Source of the DNA: Closterium sp. Naga37s-1
Taxonomy: Eukaryota; Streptophyta; Zygnematophyceae; Desmidiales; Closteriaceae
DNA: 64,000 nucleotides
Direction: 5' to 3'
Assembly: GCA_947471745.1 (NCBI GenBank)
Contig: CANJKZ010000820.1
Coordinates: forward strand, 627,501 to 691,500
Below the pieces are notes generated by a model. The model saw only the letters and a list, made by a program, of their open reading frames with translations, searched no databases and was not told the DNA's origin. Below are positions 54,679-64,000 of this stretch, piece by piece (position 1 is the stretch's first letter; each line of letters begins with the position of its first letter). The position numbers and the translations under genes are program-made.

Positions 54679-56373
54679 ATGGCAACACCAGCAGCCATGG
54701 ATCCACCTCCATTCCCGTACCCTTCTTCATCGCCTCGCAGTGCTCCCCCGAGTGAGGAATCCCCTTACACCGACTCTCTTCTGCCGCTCTTTCCGTCACC
54801 AGCTCAACCCGGCCACTCGCCAGCAACCCAGGCCCCTCTGAACCGCGACAATTCAGGATTTCGTCTTTCTGAACCGATTGCTCCAAAGCCGGTCTTCTCA
54901 GGAAAGAGGGTAGGATCAGAACCGGACTCCACCGCTTCTGGCTCCAGGAAACGCTGTCAGAGCCAGCCTTTTCCTCGCAGCAGCAGCACAAGCCGTGGCA
55001 GCACGTGGCAATCAGAGCAATGGAGAGCCACATCAGCAGCTCTGGCAAGCCCCACGAATCGCCCGTCTGATGCGGCATCAGCACCCGCACACAGGCGGAG
55101 AAGGGTCGGAGGAGCAGCAGCAGCGGCAAGCACGGCGAGCCTGCCTGCTAAGCTGCCTACAGCAGAGGGGTTTGCGCGTGAGATTCAGGAAACGGCTCGA
55201 TCCATGAGCTTGGATCTGCCTCCGCCTTGCTGCTCGTCTATGTGTTCCTACTTCTCGGTGCCCTGCAGGATGAAAAGCGGGTGGTATGGTGGCGTTTTGG
55301 CGGGAACTTCTAGGAGTGGGGGAGCTGGGGTGCATGAGAATAGCGGCATGGCTGTGCAGCAGGTAAAGCAGCGGGAACCGCAACATTCAGAACAGCAGGC
55401 ACAGCCGCAGCCACCGCAGCAGCAGCAGGCTCAGCAGCAGGTGCAACAGCAGCAGCAGGTGCAACAGCAGTCCCAACAACAGCAACAGGCGCAGCCGCAG
55501 CAGCAGCAGACACAGCCGCAGGCACAACAGCAGCCGCAGGCACAACAGCAGCAGCAGGCACAGCCACAAATGTGGTGGCTCGGACAGGAACAAGGCCAGG
55601 CGATGCCAAAGCGGCTTGCACAGCAGCAGCAGCCGCAACAGCAGCAGCAGCAGCAGCCGCAACAGCAGCAGTGGCAGCAGCAGCAACAACAGCAGCCGCA
55701 ACAGCAGCAACAACAGCAACAGCAACAGCTGCAGCAGCAGCAGCAGCAGTTGGTGGCTCTGCCACTGCCGCCATGTCTTGAGCTGGGACCACAAGAACAT
55801 CAAGCACTCTCACATCGCCTCCAGCTATTCCCCCCTCATGATGTCTCAGAACCAGAGTGTACTCGCCCGAACAGTTCACGTGCCGTGCCTATGACCGAGT
55901 CAGCTTATATCGAGGATCGTGATGCAGCTGTTGGAGAGACAGGTCAGCACCCTATCCAGATCCAGAGCCCTAGTTCAATGGACACGAGAGGCAGTGTGTG
56001 CAAGGATAGGGAAACCCCAAGGAATGCTTCTGAGGTGGGGCAAGATATTCCTTTTCGCACAGAGTCACGGCAAAGCCAGTCGTTTGCAACCGAACCAGCT
56101 CAGCAACAGCCTTTGTTGTTTGGCCGGGTTCTTTCGTCTGTCAGTCGTGATGTGGAAAGCCGGGAAGATTGGGCGGTGAAGCGAGCTGCGTGTTTTGAGG
56201 ATGTTGGGTGCAGTGGGAGGGAGACTGAAGCATCTGCTGGAAATAAGGGTCTTGAAGGTGGTAATGTGTTGGGTGCGGGTAACAGATTGTTCGGTTGCGT
56301 GCTTTCTCAGACTAGCGATCAGCACGAGCCAAGTAGGGCAAGTCAACATATAGATCTTAACCTAGACCTGTGA
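54679..56373 (+). CDS. Gln-rich protein with C-terminal EAR-like motif, family unknown
   Basis: Single exon, 564 residues, first ATG at 54679. Residues 1-170 are Ser/Pro/Arg-rich with basic clusters (SGSRKRCQ, HRRRRVGG) that could be nuclear localisation signals. A short segment, EIQETARSMSLDLPPPCCSS and CSYFSVPCRMKSGWYGG (about 175-215), looks the most structured. Residues 237-360 are mostly Gln. The last residues are HIDLNLDL, which fits the EAR repressor pattern LxLxL/DLNxxP that recruits TOPLESS-type corepressors in plants. A nuclear transcriptional co-repressor role is therefore plausible. I recognise no DNA-binding domain and no named family. Another possibility is a disordered scaffold in which the end motif is chance. 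Confidence 0.6.
   Translation: MATPAAMDPPPFPYPSSSPRSAPPSEESPYTDSLLPLFPSPAQPGHSPATQAPLNRDNSGFRLSEPIAPKPVFSGKRVGSEPDSTASGSRKRCQSQPFPRSSSTSRGSTWQSEQWRATSAALASPTNRPSDAASAPAHRRRRVGGAAAAASTASLPAKLPTAEGFAREIQETARSMSLDLPPPCCSSMCSYFSVPCRMKSGWYGGVLAGTSRSGGAGVHENSGMAVQQVKQREPQHSEQQAQPQPPQQQQAQQQVQQQQQVQQQSQQQQQAQPQQQQTQPQAQQQPQAQQQQQAQPQMWWLGQEQGQAMPKRLAQQQQPQQQQQQQPQQQQWQQQQQQQPQQQQQQQQQQLQQQQQQLVALPLPPCLELGPQEHQALSHRLQLFPPHDVSEPECTRPNSSRAVPMTESAYIEDRDAAVGETGQHPIQIQSPSSMDTRGSVCKDRETPRNASEVGQDIPFRTESRQSQSFATEPAQQQPLLFGRVLSSVSRDVESREDWAVKRAACFEDVGCSGRETEASAGNKGLEGGNVLGAGNRLFGCVLSQTSDQHEPSRASQHIDLNLDL
55387..55755 (+). repeat. Coding CAG/CAA tract (poly-Gln)
   Basis: Interrupted CAG/CAA codons with Ala, Pro and Val breaks make up the Gln-rich middle of the protein at 54679-56373. 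Confidence 0.9.
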
Positions 56374-57999
56374 ATAGATATACCGTAGGTGGGATGTGGG
56401 TTGCTGCACAAGATGTGAAATGTTATAATACACACAACCCAAAGTGCACCAGAAAAGGTGAAGCTACACTAACGTGGGTTGTAAGAGGTGAAGCTACACT
56501 AACGTGCAAATTTCGCTACACGTTATAACACGTTATCACAAATTTCGCTCCCGCCTTTCCTTCAGCTCCAAGGCACCCTTTGTACCAGATATCGGATTAT
56601 ATATTTCTTCTGGCCTCGGGGTCTCCGAACAAGCGCAATGGCGGTTCCTCTTCCACAAAGCCGCTTTACGTAAACCACGCAGGGATCCTTTTACCCCGCC
56701 CCTCATTAGCTCGATTTTTGGGGTCCTCTTTCGCCAAGCGCCCCTTAGTTTTCGAATATCCTGACGGCTAGATGAGTAGCAGACTCATGGACTAGTAGGG
56801 TCTGTGACGCGTCCCTCATTTCGTCGCGATGCGTCCTGGTTCTCGCAGCTCCACTCGAGTAGGTGGCGCGTCGCGTACGTCGATACGATTCTGAGGCTTG
56901 AAGTGCTGGCAGGCTCTGTTGGACGGTCGCGTCGGCAATTTCTAGGTTCAGCAAGTTCGTTCGTCGAGCTTCCAGTTCTGTAGTTTTACCTCCGCTTACT
57001 GCCGACGACGAGTATTTTTCAAATTCGTGCAAATTTAAGCCTTCGAGTTGCCTTAGGGATTTCTGCTTACGTTTCCGGTAGGTAGTTTCTAGAAAATTGC
57101 TCTCAAACCGTTATATTTCGAGAAATCTACCGGCTTTAGCCCGTCTTCTGCTGTTTAGGGCGTAGTTTCGGGTCGTGTTCAGGTTATCTGTGCTCCTGCG
57201 TGTTTTCCCGAATTCGTGGATTTCACTTCCATCCATCAGAAGCAATCAGAAATCTTGTTCAGCGTCTTAACCGGAATAATATTTTAAGCCTTAGTAATTG
57301 AGAGCAAGATTCGGTCAGCATCACAGATTGGAACATTATCTGAGACGAGATCAAGACTCGGTCAGCATCAGAAACTCGAATCCCGAGCGACCTCGAATTC
57401 ACCGGTTTCCAGCATGCTTCCTAGCAGTGCCGTGGTAAGCATTAGCCGACCCATTTGACGGATTCTTCCCATGATGGTTCTTGTCGAGGCGTCTTGAAAG
57501 CCCTGCATGCTTCTCGCACTGTTGTGAGTGTTGTTTTCTTAGAATTCTCCTCCTTCCTCCTCTCCCCCCGTTCCGCAGCGCGAGCTCCGCAAGACTCGTC
57601 TAGTACAGCCGGTGGACATATAGCAGAGGGACCCGCCTGTATCCCCCGCTACTCCAACGATTTCCCCGTTTCCTCCCCTCTCCTCCCCCCCTCTCTCTCC
57701 CCCCGCTTCCCCAGCGCGAGCTTCTCAAGACTCGTCGGCTACAGCCGGCGGACGTAGCAGGGGGGCCCGCATGTCTCCCCCCACTCCTCCGCGCGCAGCC
57801 CCACCTCGCCCCGCGCATCATCTCCGCCCTCCTCACTTTCTGCGCTCCCCCCCAGGAGGGGAGATGGGGGGAAGGGCGGGAGGTCAGGCGGGATCGGGGA
57901 CGAGGCTCTTGGGGGGAGGGCGCGGGGGAAGGAGGAGCAGGAGGGGTAAACGAGGGTGGTGGCGACGCTGCTTTCTTAGACGAGGCAGTAGAAGCGGTT
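56374..57999. other. Intergenic, 5' flank of the PRT6-like gene
   Basis: A 27-bp tandem duplication containing GTGAAGCTACACTAACGTG lies at about 56457-56507. A larger duplication sits near the gene start: CAGCGCGAGCTCCGCAAGAC (about 57575) recurs as CAGCGCGAGCTTCTCAAGAC (about 57711), both followed by a related CTACAGCCGGYGGAC stretch. These may be 5' leader exon copies. No coding exon upstream of 58000 is recognised. Confidence 0.5.
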
Positions 58000-60900
58000 A
58001 TGGCTTTAAGCGGTGGTCGCATGGGCTTTAATCTCGATCTGGATTCTCTAGCCATGGTGAAAGAAGCCTATTCTGGTGCTGTGGATTGGATTCTCTGGGC
58101 GGCATGCGGATCCGATCCAGAATCCACACTGGCGGCTCTCGGCCAATCAGGAACGTCGGGGGTATGCGGGGCGGTATGGGGGGCGAGCGACATAGCATAT
58201 AGATGCCGATCGTGTGAGCATGACCCTACCTGTGCCATATGTGTTCCCTGCTTTCTAGACGGGGACCACGAGGGGCATGACTATGCAATGATCAAAACGG
58301 GCGGTGGATGCTGCGACTGCGGCGATCCAACGGCCTGGAAGCGTCAGGGGTTTTGCAAGAAGCATCCTGGCCCTGGGCACGCCCCGCCCCTCCCGGAAAG
58401 TTTCGTTGCCCGGGCAGAGCCCGTGCTGGCCGCGGTTGCTGCGGAATGGCAGCAGAAAATAGTTTTCGCTGCCCGGCTGGAGGAGGAACGGAGTGGAGGC
58501 GCAGCAGGGTGGGGGGGTTCTGGGTTTGGGTTTGGAAGCGGGAGAAGCGGGGGCGGAGGGGGAGGGGGAGGCGGAGGGGGAGGAGGGAGAGGCGGGACAG
58601 CGGGAAGCAGTATGAGCTCGCTGCTAGGTTCCCTCACAGGGGGTGTGGGGGGGTCGGGAGGGTGGATGAGTGGTAACGATGGGTTCAGAGGATCTTCCTC
58701 CTTCTCGTCCTCCCCCTCCTCTTCCTCCTCCGCAGCGCTATCAGCAGCAGCGCGGTTGCGAGCAGCGAAGAACGAGGCAGCAGCAGCAACTGAGAGGTTC
58801 TCGGAGATGTTTCTGAGACTGGCCAGCACCAGTGAAGGGCTGCTGCACCTTGTCTCGTCCGTGCTCACCAGGAAAAGCCCTATCCCCGTTACTGCCCGCC
58901 CTGATACAGTGCCATCGGGGTTCCATCCGACCAACATTACCATTACTCCTACTGCTTCTTCTGCCCTTACAGCCGCTGCCCCTACTGGTCCCGTCTCTGC
59001 TCCTGGATCTTCCCATGCACTCTCTTCTTCGGCTCCTGTGGGATTAGGCTCACTGCTCAGCCCAGCAGCAGGGTCGTCTCTCCCAGCATTGTCACATCCC
59101 GCAGCATCACCTCCCTTAGTGTCACCTCCCCCAGCCTCACCTCCCTCTACCACCGCTGCTGCTGCATCCGCCAGTCTGTTGGAAGCTCTGGTGGCAAACG
59201 AGGAGGGTATTAAAGAGGACTCCATGCTCGTAGCCCACCGCCTTCTCTACAAGCTCCTAGGCGACCCGGGCTTTAAGTACCAATTCGCCCTCGCGTTCGT
59301 TGCTAACTACTCGGCCTTCGTGCTGGGGAGTGGGGGGAGAGGGGACGGGGAGGAGGGCGGGGGAAGGTGGGGGGGAGGGGGTGCGCGGGGGAGCGGAGGG
59401 CGGAGGGGAAGAGGAGCGGCGGGGAGTGGGAGTGCAGGGAATAGGGTATCGGTTCTGGAGAGCTTTTCGGTGCAGATTCTTACGGTGCCGGTGCTGACGC
59501 CCAGGCTCGTGGTGGAGGCTCGGCTGCTGGATATCCTGCTGGGTACCCTGCAGAGCATGCTGCAGGGGGCGCTGGGACGAGACGGGCGCATCAATGTGAG
59601 TTGCGGGTCTGTCCTGAGAAAATTCAAAATTTGAGACACACTTTGGCTGAGAATGCTTAGAAGAGGCTCGGCTGCTGGATATCCTGCTGCAGAGCATGCT
59701 GCAGAGCATGGTGCAGAGCATGGTGCAGAGCATGATGCAGAGCATGCTGCAGAGCATGCTGCAGAGCATGATGCAGAGCATGCTGCAGAGCATGCTGCAG
59801 AGCATGCTGCAGAGCATGGTGCAGAGCATGATGCAGAGCATGCTGCAGAGCATGATGCAGAGCATGGTGCAGAGCATGATGCAGAGCATGGTGCAGAGCA
59901 TGGTGCAGAGCATGATGCAGAGCATGATGCAGAGCATGCTGCAGAGCATGCTGCAGAGCATGCTGCAGAGCATGCTGCAGAGCATGGTGCAGAGCATGGT
60001 GCAGAGCATGCTGCAGAGCATGGTGCAGAGCATGATGCAGAGCATGCTGCAGAGCATGCTGCAGAGCATGATGCAGAGCATGATGCAGAGCATGCTGCAG
60101 AGCATGCTGCAGAGCATGATGCAGGTGCCGCGTGATTGACGGCGTTCGCTGCGTCTATCTCCCACTTTTGTTCCGACATTCGCCGTTCTCTCGCCTCCCA
60201 ATCCCCCGCTCCCCCCGTTCCTCCCATCTCCCCCAGCTGTCCCGAGAGGAGGTCCACAATGGGCGAGTGACCGACGACATTCGCTACATTCCTTCCCACT
60301 CCGCCTCCTCCTGTGCTTTCCTCTCTTCTCTTACCTATCCCCACTCCCCCACCCCCCCCCCCTCAGTTATCCCGAGAGGAGGTGCACAACGGGCGAGTGA
60401 CCGACGATATTCGCTACGTCCTCTCCCACTCCGCCTCCTCCCGCCACGTCACCGCCCGCCGCCCGGACCTGCTGCGCGCGTGGCTGCGCCAGTTGGCGGC
60501 CGCCCAAGGCATGTGTCCACACGTGCGGCGCACAACCACCCACGTGGCAATAGAGCTGGACGATTGGAGCTTCGCGTACCTGTTAGAAGCACAGCTGGCG
60601 ACGGTCAACCCGCTGCTCGCCGAAGCTAGCGCCGTGCCTGAGCTGGAGGCTCGGAAGGAGGGTCGGCAGGTGGAGGGAGGATCGGCAGGGGAGAAAGGGG
60701 GAGGAGAGAAGGTAGGGGAGAAGGGGGGTGAAGGGGGAGGGTTTCCGGGGTTGGGGTTCGGGAGGAGGAAAACCCTGAGATGGTTTGTGGATGAAGGTGC
60801 AGGGCAGCACGCAGGGCAGCAGGCAGGGCAGCAGGCAGTGGGGCAGCAGCAAGGGGAACAGGCAGGGGGCAGTGGCAGTGGCAGAAGCGATGGCACAGCA

Positions 60901-63452
60901 GCAGAAGCAGCAGCAGGAGAGACCATCCCTGGGGATGGAGGTTGGGGGGGTGGTGCTGCTGAACTTGATGCTACTACCAGCTGGAAGGCAGAGGGTTTTG
61001 ACCCAGAGGCATATGCGGATGACTGGAGAGAGACCGAGACAGGCACGCACACATACCTGCCGCCCCGAGCCTGCGAGGTTCGGCAGGTGGCGGCGAGGTT
61101 CGGAGTTCCTCCGGCGCTGGTGCGGCTGCTGCACGAGTGTGCGTGGGTGCTGGCGCGGTGGGTGGCAGTGGAGGGGTTGAGGTCACTGGGGTCAGCGTTT
61201 GGGAGCGGGGCGAGCAGTGTGGAGGCACTGAGACTGCTCGGCCTTACCAGGTCGCACTTTCCTGCGTTTCCATCTGCTGCTGCTGGAAATGCCGGTGCTG
61301 CTGCTGCTGCTACTGCTGGTACTGCTGGCGGTGGTGGCGGTGCTGGTGGTGGTGCTGGTGGTGGTGCTGGTGGTGGTGCTAGTGCGACGGCGATGAGAGG
61401 GATGAGGCAGCTTGGGCAGCTGGGTCTGTTACCAGGTGCAGCCGCAGCAGCCATGGCTCGTATCACCTCCCCTTCCCACCCGCCCCGCCCCACTCCCTCC
61501 GCCTCCCCGCCTTCGCCTCTGCTAACCCCTCTGCCTGCCGCTGCCACCACAGGTAGACTCTCTGGTGGGGGCACGTCTGGGGAAGGCTCACCTGGGGGAG
61601 GGGTTGCTGGTGGGGGTAGGCCCAGGGGGGTCTCAGCGCCTTCGCTGACTGCTGCTGCTGCTTTGGAACAGCAGCAACAGGAGGGTCAGTCGTTGCAGCA
61701 GCAGCTAGAGGGTCAGCAGCAGCAACAGCAGGAGCGGCAGCAGGTGCAGTTACTGTCGTCGGTTCTGGTGCACGCGCCAGGAGCTTCTCTCCTGTCGTTC
61801 AAATGGGCCCAGGACGAACTGAAGAGCCTTGCTTCCGAGGCAGCTGCTGCTGCTGCTGCAGCCGCAGCAGAGAGGGCGGGTGGAGGCGGAGGGGCTGTGG
61901 GTGGTCGAAGCAGCATAGCAGGTGACGCTGGGGAAGCAGGAGCAGTAGGAGGAGGAGGAAGAGGAGCAGGAGGCGGAGGGGGAGGGGCAGCAGGAGGCAG
62001 CGGCGCCAGTCCAGTGGGGCGGGCAGGGAGGTTCCTATCAGGCATGGCCGCAGCAGCAGGGGCGGCAGCTGCTGCTGTGGGCGGCAGAACCACAGGAGCA
62101 GGCAGTCCGGGCACTAGAGGGGGAAGTCCAGGGGGATTGGGGCAAGAGAGAGTGGCCACAGCAGGAGCAGAGGCAGTGCCTGCGCTTGGGCTTGAAGGGT
62201 TGGGGAGAGGGGGAGGGGAAGGAGGTGTGGGAGGAGCAGAAGCGGGAGGGGGTGCTGGGTTAGGAGCGGGTGCAGGGCTGGGTAGAGTGGGTTTGAGAGA
62301 CGGCGAAGCGCCTGCTGCGATTGTTCCTGCTCCTGCTCCTGCTGCTGCTGCTGGTGGTGGTGGCACAGGAAGGGGAGGGGAGGAGCACGCAAGGCAGGAG
62401 GGGGAGGACATGACCCACACGCAGAGGGGCCACATGGGGATCTTAAGCAACTGGCTCAGAAGGGCGTCTAGGTTCAGGGCGACAGGGGGAGAAGGGGCAC
62501 AGGGAACCCAGGGCAGGCATGCAGGGGCAGGTGAAGCAGCAGGCGCAGAGGCAGCATGGGCAGACGTAGGGGTAGGTGCAGAGGCAGGAGGGGCAGGAGG
62601 AGGGGAAGCAGCGGCAACAGCCATGCAGGCAGATTCGTTGGCAGCAACAGAGGCAGTAACTCTCTCTGCTGCGCACCCCCCCTCCGCCGCCCCCCCTCTC
62701 TCCGCTGCTGCTGCTGGTGCCCTCAGTGCACGGAGCAGCCCCTGCTGGTGGGTGGGGCGGCAGCTGCTGTCGCTTCTGGAGGGGCTGCTACCGTTCCCTC
62801 CCCCTCGGGTTGAACCAGGGGACTTGGCAGGAGACACGCCACAGGAGGGGGCTTGGGCAGAGGAATCTGCTGCAAGAGGGGCAAGAGAAGGGCCAGGGGC
62901 AGTTTTGGGGGCAGGGGCAGTTTTAGGGGCGGGGGCAGGGGCGGGGGCAGTAGCAGGGGCGGGGGAACGCTGTATTACCATGGCTACGGAGGGGTGGGAG
63001 GCGAGTTCTATGTCAAAGGGGCCTGTGGGTGGGGCTGAGAGTGTGCTGGAGTGGCCAGTGGTGGAGTACGATGTGGCGCGGCAGGAGGTGTCGTTTCACC
63101 TGCCTCTGCACCGCATGCTCGCACTGCTCCTGCACTCCCTGCTGCGCCTCTCCTGCCCCGTGCCCGACCCACCAGGCGACGCACATGGGGACTCAGAGCA
63201 GAGGGTTGGGAACGAAGGGATGGTGGAGGGCTCACGGGATGCGAGGGAGGAGAGATGGAGGGAGAGAGAGGCGGCAGAGCTGTGCTTGCTGCGCCTGCTG
63301 CCCAGTAAGCTCCAGAGAGGAAGCTTCCTCGCAGCTGTGGCGGAGCACGGGCTGCGAGTGCAAGTGCTGTGCGCGCAGATATCAGCGGGAATGTGGAGGA
63401 GGAACGGGCAATCCATGGTCGCTCTCTGCGACCTCTACCACTCCGTGCACTG
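58000..63452 (+). CDS. PRT6: PRT6-like N-recognin E3 ubiquitin ligase, 5' part
   Basis: Exon 1 (58000-59595, phase 0) and exon 2 (60367-63452) encode about 1,560 residues; the gene continues past the window end. Residues 55-125 are a UBR box: VCGAVWGASDIAYRCRSC, CAICVPCFLDGDHEGHDY, GGCCDCGDPTAWKR and FCKKH, with the zinc-binding Cys/His in place. UBR boxes bind basic N-terminal residues of proteins marked for degradation by the Arg/N-degron pathway; PRT6 does this in plants, including oxygen-sensing substrates. Exon 2 starts LSREEVHNGRVTDDIRYVLS and has RPDLLRAWLRQLAAAQGM and a PRT6-like stretch before VALCDLYHSVHW. RING and UBR autoinhibitory parts should lie downstream. Gly/Ala/Gln-rich inserts (58540-58620, 59335-59440, 61260-62960) make it longer than land-plant forms. 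Exon 2 ends in phase 2 at a GTCAGT donor. Confidence 0.9.
59596..59689 (+). repeat. Decayed copy of the PRT6 exon 1 end
   Basis: After a spacer with TTCAAAATTTGAGACACACT (a possible decayed palindrome), GAGGCTCGGCTGCTGGATAT at 59663-59689 repeats the exon 1 text at 59517-59536. It leads straight into the 12-bp minisatellite. Confidence 0.88.
59685..60126 (+). repeat. 12-bp (CTGCAGAGCATG)n minisatellite in PRT6 intron 1
   Basis: About 36 copies of MWGCAGAGCATG-type units (CTGCAGAGCATG, GTGCAGAGCATG, ATGCAGAGCATG). The unit equals exon 1 coding text CTGCAGAGCATGCTGCAG at 59550-59567, so the array grew from a duplicated coding segment. It is open in every frame on both strands. Confidence 0.96.
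60237..60312 (+). repeat. Upstream copy of PRT6 exon 2 start
   Basis: After CCCCCAG, CTGTCCCGAGAGGAGGTCCA and the following text match the first 75 bases of exon 2 with few changes, then diverge after CACTCCGCCTCCTCC. The functional copy begins at 60367. An older trace may lie near 60134-60160. Confidence 0.92.
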
Positions 63453-63491
63453 GTCAGTCGTTTCTGCCGCCTCTCTCTGTGCTCCTCCTCT

Positions 63492-63660
63492 CTCTCTCTG
63501 CCCCCCTCACCCTCTCTGTGCTCCTCCTCTCTCTGTGCTCCTCCTCTCTCTGTGCTCCTCCTCTCTCTGTGCTCCTCCTCTCTCTGTGCTCCTCCTCTCT
63601 CTGTGCTCCTCCTCTCTCTCTGTGCTCCTCCTCGCTCTCTCTGCCCCCCTCACTCCTCCC
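63492..63660 (+). repeat. 15-bp (CTCTCTGTGCTCCTC)n minisatellite in PRT6 intron 2
   Basis: About nine copies lie between the exon 2 donor and its downstream copy. Confidence 0.93.
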
Positions 63661-63680
63661 TCTGTGCTTTTGCCACCTCC

Positions 63681-63716
63681 CTCTCTGCGACCTCTACCGC
63701 TCCGTGCACTGGTCAG
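63681..63716 (+). repeat. Downstream copy of PRT6 exon 2 end
   Basis: CTCTCTGCGACCTCTACCGC and TCCGTGCACTG/GTCAGTC repeat the exon 2 end and donor (63424-63460) with one or two changes. Confidence 0.92.
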
Positions 63717-63859
63717 TCTAGTCATTGGTTGGTCGTTCTGGTCGTAAAACCCATGTCAGTCTCTTCATAGCCCCCGTCTCCACGTCACATGGCATCGCAT
63801 CGCATCGCATTGCATCGCATCACATCACATGCCATGGCATCATCATGTGTATCCCACAG

Positions 63860-64000
63860 GTGCGAGGACAGTCTGGAGTTGGGTCTCTTTCTCCTGCAGT
63901 GCACTGCCATCTCGGCTCCTCCTCACCCCTCTCAAGCTTCATATGACCGTCATACCCTCCCCCTGACCCCTCTTCCCATGCCATGCCATCCCAGGTGCGA
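63860..64000 (+). other. PRT6 exon 3 candidate and start of a second copy
   Basis: After CCCACAG, the bases from 63860 complete the Trp codon of exon 2 and read CEDSLELGLFLLQCTAIS, a good PRT6-like continuation, but then run into pyrimidine-rich text with no donor. A second CATCCCAG/GTGCGA begins at the window edge, so 63860 may again be an upstream echo and the working exon may start near 63995. The window ends too soon to decide. Confidence 0.6.

Noticed and set aside
59257..60344. Minus-strand Cys-rich frames resembling a metallothionein-like protein
   Set aside because: They are only the 12-bp CTGCAGAGCATG array read on the other strand, plus antisense of PRT6 exon 1.
61713..62981. 422-codon minus-strand Pro/Ala frame
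   Set aside because: Antisense shadow of Gly/Ala-rich PRT6 exon 2.

Overview
This window is nuclear DNA from a GC-rich, repeat-rich green eukaryote. Genes have GT-AG introns. Products with land-plant counterparts include a plastid-type alpha-amylase, a PRT6-like UBR-box E3 ligase, an organellar RecN, an Agenet/ENT chromatin reader and an AVT6-like amino-acid transporter. Retroelements are plant-type copia and TRIM elements primed by initiator tRNA-Met. The copia polyprotein wording and the satellite-filled introns suggest a streptophyte (charophyte) alga, possibly a zygnematophyte such as Closterium. The genus is an inference from memory, not something the sequence proves.

Layout. 1-7.1 kb has no intact gene: a decayed minus-strand Ty1/copia element (about 1.7-4.5 kb) and a complete 345-bp TRIM retroelement with target-site duplications (5543-5887). 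Plus-strand genes follow: Agenet...ENT protein (7104-11521), 18-exon alpha-amylase (13551-25303), amino-acid transporter (25951-27917), Cid1/PAP-like nucleotidyltransferase with a very long disordered tail (30887-39992), RecN (40839-50769), a Gln-rich protein ending in an EAR-like motif (54679-56373), and the 5' part of a PRT6-like N-recognin (58000 to beyond the window end). An orphan methyltransferase exon (29226-29659) and a tRNA-Cys(GCA) gene (52887-52957) lie on the minus strand. A second, chimeric TRIM-family element (51081-52579) has inserted into a duplicated copy of the last recN exon.

The genes are unrelated housekeeping genes, not an operon or a cluster. The most unusual feature is their introns. 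In the amylase, recN and PRT6 genes, almost every exon has one or more decayed partial copies of itself ('exon echoes') beside it, usually with the splice site. Several exon ends or splice donors have expanded into minisatellites. The transporter and nucleotidyltransferase introns between them are short and clean. Short palindromes with consensus TTTTGAGRCGYCTCAAAA sit between the two copies at several duplications. This palindrome-at-duplication-junction pattern is the best candidate for something undescribed.

Exon models were built by hand from reading frame, splice-site phase and family similarity. Every junction listed keeps the frame, but none is supported by transcripts.
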